Below are positions 1 to 5,675 of a DNA stretch of 7,406 nt, piece by piece. This DNA comes from Bacteroidia bacterium. GTDB taxonomy: Bacteria > Bacteroidota > Bacteroidia > Chitinophagales > Saprospiraceae. A program made the position numbers and the translations under genes. The stretch lies in assembly GCA_030431945.1 (NCBI GenBank), contig JAUIIF010000218.1, forward strand, positions 1 to 7,406, written 5' to 3'. The notes below the pieces were generated by a model. It saw only the letters and a program-made list of their open reading frames with translations, did not search any database and was not told the origin of the DNA. Each line of letters opens with the position of its first letter. Positions within the stretch are counted from its first letter, which is position 1.

Positions 1-229
1 CGCCGCCGGTACTGGTCGGTGCACTAAAGTCCACGGCTGCCAAATCGTAAGTTTCCTGCAGGTGCTCGGTGAGGTCATCGAGGAAAAACCGGGTACGCAG
101 GTAGGCCCTCCCGTTTTCGTCCACCGACAGCCGGCTTACGGTCATCTTCAGCGGGTGCTCCCCGGTTACGGCTCCATCGGGGTAGGAAACGGCCAGCAAG
201 AGACTCAGGAGAAGAAGCGGATGAAACAT
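1..229 (-). CDS. DUF6702-like secreted protein, N-terminal part (runs off the left edge)
   Basis: Reading the minus strand from the ATG at 229-227 gives 76 codons without a stop to the window edge, so this is a 5' fragment. It begins MFHPLLLLSLLLAVSYPDGA, a hydrophobic signal peptide with almost no charged n-region. The mature part has an HP pair at residues 25-26 and FFLDDL at 48-53. An HP near the mature N-terminus followed by a beta-rich stretch with an F-x-DDL motif is what I recall of the DUF6702 family of small (about 160-residue) Bacteroidota secreted proteins, often encoded next to M1-type peptidases; the function is unknown. Most of the domain is missing, so the assignment rests on these motifs. 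No Shine-Dalgarno sequence precedes the ATG, as usual in this phylum. The gene is divergent from the phosphoesterase gene. The start is chosen because it directly begins the signal peptide. Confidence 0.65.
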   Translation of the reverse strand, partial: MFHPLLLLSLLLAVSYPDGAVTGEHPLKMTVSRLSVDENGRAYLRTRFFLDDLTEHLQETYDLAAVDFSAPTSTGG

Positions 230-255
230 AGCTTGCAAATGATGCGGGGTAAAGG

Positions 256-275
256 TAAGCACCGATTAAGCACCG
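256..275. repeat. 9-bp direct repeat with an 11-bp period, possible operator
   Basis: TAAGCACCG occurs at 256-264 and again at 267-275, separated by AT, so the two copies repeat every 11 bp, about one helical turn. They lie 27-46 bp upstream of the minus-strand DUF6702-like start and overlap a -7-like box at 250-257. Tandem half-sites on one face of the helix are typical of OmpR/PhoB-type response-regulator sites. The repeat is seen directly; the operator role is inference, and chance is possible for so short a repeat. Confidence 0.35.
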
Positions 276-534
276 GTGGAACGGGGCGCCCCGGATGGAT
301 ACAACGGGATACACCCTCAGTCCGATCATTAGCCCTTTGCGGAGGGACGGAGCTTCGCTTTACGTAGCAGCCTCGAAGTAATGATGCAGATTAGGGTACT
401 CCTCCTGCCGGTTGATCAGAGGGGCGACGGCGCGCAGGTGCAAAGATTCGGACCAACGGGCAATGCAGCAACCCTGTGCATTAAACTTAAAGATGAGTTA
501 AGGTAGGCACTTAGGGAAGTCCCGGCCTTAACGA

Positions 535-542
535 TACCTTCG
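535..542 (+). promoter_or_regulatory. Weak -7-like box for the phosphoesterase gene
   Basis: TACCTTCG at 535-542 differs at one position from the Bacteroidota -7 consensus TAnnTTTG. A TTAG at 511-514, 20 bp upstream, is a one-mismatch version of the -33 TTTG element. The predicted transcript would have only about a 10-nt leader before the ATG at 558. Each box is degenerate, so this is a candidate only. Confidence 0.2.
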
Positions 543-557
543 CCGCAAATAACCTCC

Positions 558-2192
558 ATGAAGTCTGTATTTAGTTGCCTGCTCCTCTGCCTGACGGGAT
601 TATCCCTGCCCGCTGATCTTTTGGCGCAAAGGATACAACCCTACCTCCAGGCCGCAAAACCCGGTTCGATTTACGTTAACTGGAAAACGGACGAGGGGAC
701 AGCGCCGCTTGTCCGGTTCGGCCGCCGGCCTCACGCCCTGAACCGTTCGGTGCGGGGAACAACGATTGACCTGGAGCCCAAAGACACGAGCTACCACACC
801 CCTTACCATTACCACACGGCCAAACTTACTGACCTGCAAGCGGCCACGGGCTATTACTATCAGGTCAGCAGCGGACCGGGAGAGACATCAGCCGTGCACT
901 ATTTCCGGACCCCGCCAACCATTGGTAAATCCACCGGAAAACTTCGCTTTATTGCCCTGGGAGATCACCAGGTCCTGAACTACGAGGGGAAACCCTACGG
1001 TAAGTTCGATGAACTGGTGCGTGCTGCCAAGGCCAAGGCAACGGAGGTTTTCGGAGCGCCGCTGGCGGACAATGTTCATTTGATCCTTAATGACGGCGAC
1101 CAGGTGGACGTCGGCAAGCTGGAGCACTACGAGAAGCTGCATTTTGCGAAAAGCAGCCCCCTTTCCCACGAATTACCAATCATTACGGCCGTAGGCAACC
1201 ACGAAACCTACGGCAAAAGCTACGCCGGCGGGGGTATCGAGGCCTACAAAGATCACTTTGTGCTGGATGATGGTTTTTCCTACGGGGGGATGAGTTCCGG
1301 AACCGAGCGCTACTATGCTTACCAGCTGGGTAATGTTCTCTTTGTCGTCGTCGACACCGAAGACAATTCCGCCGCACAACTTGACTGGGTGGCAAAGACG
1401 GTGAATTATGCCACCACCGACCCGGCGGTCGGCTGGATCATTAGTATCGGTCACCGGCCCTACCAGGCCGAGCAGTACGCTGATGATTATTCGGCCTGGT
1501 ACGCCGAACGGGTCGCTCCTTTCTTACAGACTTCCGGAAAATTTGCCCTGCACATTGCCGGGCACCACCACCTGTACGCGCGGGGGCAGTTCAAGGATTT
1601 CCCCGGGTACCACATTATCAGCGGAGGGACAGCCTGGCCGCAGTACTGGGGCGACAGCAAGAAGGAAATCGACCGAGAGGAGACGCAGGGAAGTTGGTCA
1701 AACTTCGCCTACCAATTGATCGAAATCGACAATGACCGGCAGGAAATCCGGGTTCGCTCCTACACCATTGGCAGCCTCATGACCACCAAGGAAAATGAAC
1801 TCCTGGATGAATTTCGGTATCGACGCGGTGTACACCCTCCTATCCAGCCCCGCCTGCGGGTCGGGTACGGAGCTGACAGTATTTTACTATCGGGCAGTGC
1901 TTTTAGTGCAGCAGCCGGGCACCAGCTCAATTCTACTGAATTTCAAATCAGCACCACCCCTGATTTTTCCCGGCTGGTGAAAAGTTCCTTTCGCCACGCA
2001 GAGAATTGGTTTGGCCCCGTACCCGGTACTACCGATGAGACCGTCAACATCGGAACCGGGGAGGCCATCCTCAACTATCAGTTTGCTACCGCTGAGCTCA
2101 GCCCCGGCAGCTATTTTGCCCGTGCCCGCTATCGTGATGACAACCTGGGCTGGAGCCCGTGGTCTGAAGGAATAAATTTCGCCGTAAAATAA
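558..2192 (+). CDS. Secreted metallophosphoesterase, purple-acid-phosphatase-like
   Basis: This 544-residue protein probably hydrolyses phosphate esters outside the cytoplasm. Residues 1-23 are a signal peptide ending ...ADLLAQ. Residues 24-117 resemble the Fn3-like N-terminal domain of purple acid phosphatases (PYLQ at 28-31, SIYVNW at 37-42, a closing YFRTPP at 115-120). The calcineurin-like catalytic domain (about 128-410) carries all five metal-binding motifs in order: GD at 135-136, GDQVD at 180-184, GNHE at 213-216, GH with H299, and GHHH at 335-338. The Fe(III)-binding tyrosine of true purple acid phosphatases (GDxxY) is replaced by D184, so a purple di-iron centre is doubtful. Residues about 425-544 form a further Fn3-like beta domain ending with YRDDNLGWSPWSE, which is not a recognisable type IX sorting domain. 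The protein is probably periplasmic or released. The gene lies 188 bp before the SusC-like gene on the same strand. Phosphatase versus phosphodiesterase activity cannot be decided. Confidence 0.88.
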   Translation: MKSVFSCLLLCLTGLSLPADLLAQRIQPYLQAAKPGSIYVNWKTDEGTAPLVRFGRRPHALNRSVRGTTIDLEPKDTSYHTPYHYHTAKLTDLQAATGYYYQVSSGPGETSAVHYFRTPPTIGKSTGKLRFIALGDHQVLNYEGKPYGKFDELVRAAKAKATEVFGAPLADNVHLILNDGDQVDVGKLEHYEKLHFAKSSPLSHELPIITAVGNHETYGKSYAGGGIEAYKDHFVLDDGFSYGGMSSGTERYYAYQLGNVLFVVVDTEDNSAAQLDWVAKTVNYATTDPAVGWIISIGHRPYQAEQYADDYSAWYAERVAPFLQTSGKFALHIAGHHHLYARGQFKDFPGYHIISGGTAWPQYWGDSKKEIDREETQGSWSNFAYQLIEIDNDRQEIRVRSYTIGSLMTTKENELLDEFRYRRGVHPPIQPRLRVGYGADSILLSGSAFSAAAGHQLNSTEFQISTTPDFSRLVKSSFRHAENWFGPVPGTTDETVNIGTGEAILNYQFATAELSPGSYFARARYRDDNLGWSPWSEGINFAVK

Positions 2193-2201
2193 CGCGGTAG
2201 C

Positions 2202-2216
2202 GCCCGTAGAACGGGC
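2202..2216 (+). terminator. Short hairpin after the phosphoesterase stop codon, weak terminator candidate
   Basis: GCCCGT (2202-2207), a 3-nt loop AGA, then ACGGGC (2211-2216) form a perfect 6-bp GC-rich stem 9 bp after the TAA at 2190-2192. No T-tract follows (CTGAG comes next), so it is not a canonical intrinsic terminator. It could attenuate transcription or protect the mRNA end, and read-through into the SusC-like gene is possible. Confidence 0.35.
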
Positions 2217-2294
2217 CTGAGAATCCCCTGCTGCGCTCCCCGTTGACCATCAATCTTCCCGACCTAACGGCCAGGCAACTACTACTACCATCAG

Positions 2295-2325
2295 CGCCAA
2301 GCTTTATAGATTATTAAAATTGGCG
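2295..2325. repeat. Inverted repeat CGCCAA/TTGGCG upstream of the SusC-like gene
   Basis: CGCCAA at 2295-2300 and TTGGCG at 2320-2325 are exact reverse complements separated by 19 AT-rich bases. The spacer and right arm contain TAAAATTG (2315-2322), one mismatch from the -7 consensus TAnnTTTG, with no good -33 TTTG partner. The repeat lies 56-86 bp before the SusC-like ATG, where an operator or promoter would be expected. The role is inferred; a 6-bp arm can arise by chance. Confidence 0.3.
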
Positions 2326-2380
2326 ACACGATGAAACAGTCCGTTTACCGGATATTTACGTTCATTAATTATTACACACT

Positions 2381-5300
2381 ATGTGGAACTTTACCTCCTC
2401 CCTTCATCCCGGTCACCAGCTGGCCCTGCCGGCCAGGTGCCTGCTGGTGATGCTCCTTTTTTTTCTCCCCGGCTTTGTTGCCGCCCAGTCGGCACAGACC
2501 GTTAGCGGACGGGTAGTAGACGCCGAAGACGGCATTCCACTGCCCGGCGTCACCGTTCTGGTTGAAAGCTCAGGCTCGGGCACCATTACGGATATCGACG
2601 GGTATTTCTCCCTTACGGTACCTTCCTCCGAGGCCGTCCTGATCATCTCCTACATCGGGATGGAAGACCAACGGGTAACGGTGGGTGATCAGCGCGATCT
2701 GACCATCTCCCTGGCGCCGGCAAATAATGTCCTCGACGAAATTGTTGTCGTTGGTTACGGCTCGCAAAAGCGGGTCAACTTATCCGGGGCCGTTGACAAC
2801 ATCCAGACGGAACAGCTGGAAAGCCGCCCCATCAACAACCTTTCCCAGGGTCTGCAGGGTCTTGTCCCCAATTTCAACATCATCAATGCCAGTGGAGAGC
2901 CGGGAGGTGCCGCCAACTTCAACATCAGAGGATTTACCTCCATCAACGGAGGCAGCCCTCTTTTCGTGGTGGATGGCATTGCTTACGATGCCGCTGATCT
3001 GAATTTTCTTAATCCAAATGACATTGCCACCATTTCCGTACTGAAAGATGCTTCTTCCGCTGCCATATACGGTGCACGTGGGGCCTTTGGGGTGGTTTTG
3101 ATTACGACCAAAACCGGTAAAGACAACAAAATTTCCTATACCTCCTTTCTCTCCTCAGCCCGGCCCACCGTGCTGCCGGACCCCATTACCGACCCCTACG
3201 TTTACATGCGCCTGTCGGACGTTGCCACGGCCAACACCCCCTGGAACTACATTACCTGGTCGGATGATCAGTACCGGTGGGGACGGGAGCGGTCGGACGA
3301 TCCTTCCCTTCCGGCAGTACGCCTGGACCCTGCGAATCCTAACGCCTACCAATACCTGGGGGATAACAACTGGAACGATTACTTCTTCGCGGACAATTCA
3401 TTTTCCCAGTCCCACAACCTCGCCTTCAGTGGAGCCCAGGGCACCAAAATGGATTACTTCGTTTCGGGCAACTACTCCGAAGAAACCGGCTTGAATAAGC
3501 TTGCGGATGATGACTTTACCCGCTACGCCCTGCGTAGCAAGATCGGCTTTACACCCCGCCCCTGGCTGCGGTTCGAAAATAACAGCAACCTGTATCAGGC
3601 GAACCGGGACCGACCGACCTACAACCTGCCCAACGTGTATAACCTGCGGCCCGTAGACGTAGCCGAAAACCCGGATGGCTCCTGGGCAAATACCCCCGCC
3701 GGCCGGGCTGCCGCCCAGCTCACTGATGGTGGACGCAGCGAAGGCACTGAACTGGGTTTTCAGACCATCAACCGGGTAACGGCCACCCTTTTTTCGGGGC
3801 TGCTCACACTTACGGGAGACGCTACTTTCCGGCGCAGTTTTAACCGTACGCATACGGATGGACGGCAGTACCTGATTGGTTTTGGCCCGGAGGACATCCG
3901 GACGGAAGGCGGTGAAACTTTCGCCGCAGAGCAGCGCGTCAGCGAACAGTACAATGCCTACAACCTCTACGCAACGGTAAGAAAATCCTTTGGCAACCAC
4001 CAGGTGAACGTTGTGGCCGGTTACAACCAGGAAGCCTACGCGTACGACCTTACCAACGCTCGTCGGGAGGGGCTCATCGTTTCCGGCCTACCCTACCTCG
4101 GCGTCGCTTCCGGCGAACAAACGGTGAGTGCCGGCTTCAGCAACTGGGCCGTCCGGGGGCTCTTCGGCCGCATCAATTACATCTTTAACGATCGGTACAT
4201 CCTGGAAGTCAACGGTCGCTACGATGGCACTTCCCGCTTTCCGGAAGACAATCGCTGGGGCTTCTTCCCTTCCGTTTCCGCCGCCTGGATTCTCAGCGAG
4301 GAGCGCTTTATGCAATCACTGCGCAGCACCGTCTCCACCCTCAAACTCCGGGCCTCCTACGGATCCTTAGGCAATCAGGCCGTTGGGCCCTACGATTATA
4401 TTCTGAACTTACCTTCCGGAACTACCAGCTACCTCATCGATGGCAACTTCCAACGTTTTATCGGGGCTCCCGGCCTTACGGTAGACCCGACGAATTACAG
4501 CTGGGAAGAGGTCACCACGGCCAACGTCGGTGCAGAAATCGGGCTGTTCAAAGACCGGCTGTTCACCAGTTTCGACTACTACGTCCGCAACACCAACGGC
4601 ATGCTGGCACCCGGTGCGGAACTGCCCGCCGTACTTGGTACTGCCGAGCCAAGAGCCAACGTAGCCGACCTGGAAACCAAGGGTTGGGAATTGGCCGTGG
4701 AGCTGCGCAACCGCTTCCGCACGGGCGGAAGCCCGCTCAACCTGAACATTCGCTTCAACCTCGGCGACAGTCGATCTTACATCACCAGCTACCCGAACGA
4801 GGAAGGGCTCTTTAGTGGAGCTTACTACCCCGGGCAGGAAATTGGCGAAATCTGGGGACTGGAAAGCAACGGTTTTTTCAGCAGCGAGGACGAAATTGCT
4901 GCGCTAAACCAAACTGGTATCATCCCCTGGGGAGCCATCTCCATCGTGGAGGGCTGGCCGCGGTTTGTAGATCAGGATGGCAACGGCATCATCGAAAAAG
5001 GCATCTCCATTAACGATACCCGGGACTACAAGAAAATTGGGAACACCCAGCCTCGCTACAACTACGGCATCGACATCTCCGCCGACTGGAAAGGCTTTGA
5101 CGTGCGCACCTTTTTCCAGGGCGTAGGAAAACGGGATTATTACCCAACCCACTACCTGTTCTGGGGGCTGTACCAACAGCCCTACGCCAATACCTATGAT
5201 CACCTCCTCAACTTCTACCGGGCGGAGGGCGACAGCGAAGCCGCCAGAGCTAACCACTCCCAGTCGTACCTGAACCTCGGGCTGGCGGATGCCAACACCG

Positions 5301-5638
5301 AAAACGTGGACTACCCTACCCTCCAGGCCTGGCTGGCCGATTACCGGGTGGCCAACGGGTTGGCCATTCCTCAATCCCGCTACCTGCTCAATGGTGCCTA
5401 CCTGCGGTTGAAAAACCTTACCATCGGTTACACCCTGCCGGGCGGACTGACGGATAAACTCCACATCGGACGCCTTCGCTTCTACGCCAGTGGGGAGAAC
5501 CTCTGGGAATCCTCTGACCTCAAGGACTTCGTTGATCCGGAGGCAATTGGCAGCGGTACCCTCGACGGAGGCCAGTTCGGCGGGTACGCCTACCCTTTCC
5601 AGCGGCGGTACTCCGTTGGCCTTAACCTTGACTTTTAG
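2381..5638 (+). CDS. SusC/RagA-type TonB-dependent outer-membrane transporter
   Basis: This is a full-length SusC-family protein of 1085 residues that should import a ligand, captured by its SusD partner, across the outer membrane using TonB energy. Residues 1-36 are a long signal peptide (hydrophobic core about 20-34, ending VAAQ). Residues 38-115 form a carboxypeptidase-regulatory-like beta domain (VSGRVVD at 41-47, DIDGYFSL at 71-78). The TonB-box region is DEIVVVGYG at 119-127. The plug spans about 130-245, with NIRGFTS at 181-187, PLFVVDGI at 193-200 and the family signature LKDASSAAIYGARGAFG at 221-237. The rest is a 22-stranded-type barrel ending in a terminal Phe (GLNLDF), as needed for BAM assembly. 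Residues 864-869, DQDGNG, form a calcium-loop-like motif usual in the late barrel of SusC proteins. The start at 2381 is the first ATG after an in-frame TAA at 2366. M24 would leave a signal peptide without basic residues. The substrate is not evident. Confidence 0.95.
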   Translation: MWNFTSSLHPGHQLALPARCLLVMLLFFLPGFVAAQSAQTVSGRVVDAEDGIPLPGVTVLVESSGSGTITDIDGYFSLTVPSSEAVLIISYIGMEDQRVTVGDQRDLTISLAPANNVLDEIVVVGYGSQKRVNLSGAVDNIQTEQLESRPINNLSQGLQGLVPNFNIINASGEPGGAANFNIRGFTSINGGSPLFVVDGIAYDAADLNFLNPNDIATISVLKDASSAAIYGARGAFGVVLITTKTGKDNKISYTSFLSSARPTVLPDPITDPYVYMRLSDVATANTPWNYITWSDDQYRWGRERSDDPSLPAVRLDPANPNAYQYLGDNNWNDYFFADNSFSQSHNLAFSGAQGTKMDYFVSGNYSEETGLNKLADDDFTRYALRSKIGFTPRPWLRFENNSNLYQANRDRPTYNLPNVYNLRPVDVAENPDGSWANTPAGRAAAQLTDGGRSEGTELGFQTINRVTATLFSGLLTLTGDATFRRSFNRTHTDGRQYLIGFGPEDIRTEGGETFAAEQRVSEQYNAYNLYATVRKSFGNHQVNVVAGYNQEAYAYDLTNARREGLIVSGLPYLGVASGEQTVSAGFSNWAVRGLFGRINYIFNDRYILEVNGRYDGTSRFPEDNRWGFFPSVSAAWILSEERFMQSLRSTVSTLKLRASYGSLGNQAVGPYDYILNLPSGTTSYLIDGNFQRFIGAPGLTVDPTNYSWEEVTTANVGAEIGLFKDRLFTSFDYYVRNTNGMLAPGAELPAVLGTAEPRANVADLETKGWELAVELRNRFRTGGSPLNLNIRFNLGDSRSYITSYPNEEGLFSGAYYPGQEIGEIWGLESNGFFSSEDEIAALNQTGIIPWGAISIVEGWPRFVDQDGNGIIEKGISINDTRDYKKIGNTQPRYNYGIDISADWKGFDVRTFFQGVGKRDYYPTHYLFWGLYQQPYANTYDHLLNFYRAEGDSEAARANHSQSYLNLGLADANTENVDYPTLQAWLADYRVANGLAIPQSRYLLNGAYLRLKNLTIGYTLPGGLTDKLHIGRLRFYASGENLWESSDLKDFVDPEAIGSGTLDGGQFGGYAYPFQRRYSVGLNLDF

Positions 5639-5675
5639 TCGCGACCTTTTTATCAATCCTTAAATTTCTCAAGCG

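Larger units (their letters stand above)
230..557. other. Divergent intergenic region, 328 bp, probably with two outward promoters
   Basis: No convincing complete gene lies here. Visible structure from left to right: a TACCTTTA box on the minus strand (250-257), one mismatch from the Bacteroidota -7 consensus TAnnTTTG and about 20 bp from the DUF6702-like start; a 9-bp direct repeat TAAGCACCG at 256-264 and 267-275; an 8-bp palindrome CACCGGTG at 271-278; a 12-bp palindrome CGGGGCGCCCCG at 282-293; a minus-strand stretch free of stops at 360-497; a hairpin AATGCA/TGCATT at 462-482; and AT-rich TTAAA/TTAAG repeats at 481-502 ahead of the phosphoesterase gene. The divergent gene order implies promoters in both directions. 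None of these elements is proven. Confidence 0.6.

Noticed and set aside
282..293. 12-bp palindrome CGGGGCGCCCCG as a terminator or operator
   Set aside because: It has no room for a loop as a hairpin and no T-tract, and GC-only palindromes of this length are not rare in GC-rich DNA. It is mentioned only within the intergenic description.
75..329. Minus-strand open frame of 84 codons at the left edge
   Set aside because: It overlaps the DUF6702-like frame in a different phase. The latter has a proper signal peptide and family motifs, while this one is arginine/proline-rich and featureless.
430..482. Possible tRNA: the minus strand contains GGTCCGAATC, similar to a T-loop
   Set aside because: The flanking bases do not pair as a T-stem, and no acceptor, anticodon or D arm can be built around it.
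3398..4000. Minus-strand open frame of 200 codons within the SusC-like gene
   Set aside because: It is antisense to the continuous SusC barrel frame and shows no recognisable domain.
4904..5656. Long minus-strand open frame (250 codons) opposite the end of the SusC-like gene
   Set aside because: It is antisense to a confidently identified barrel-coding region, its translation is low in complexity and resembles no family, and such frames are common opposite genes with G/C-rich third positions.
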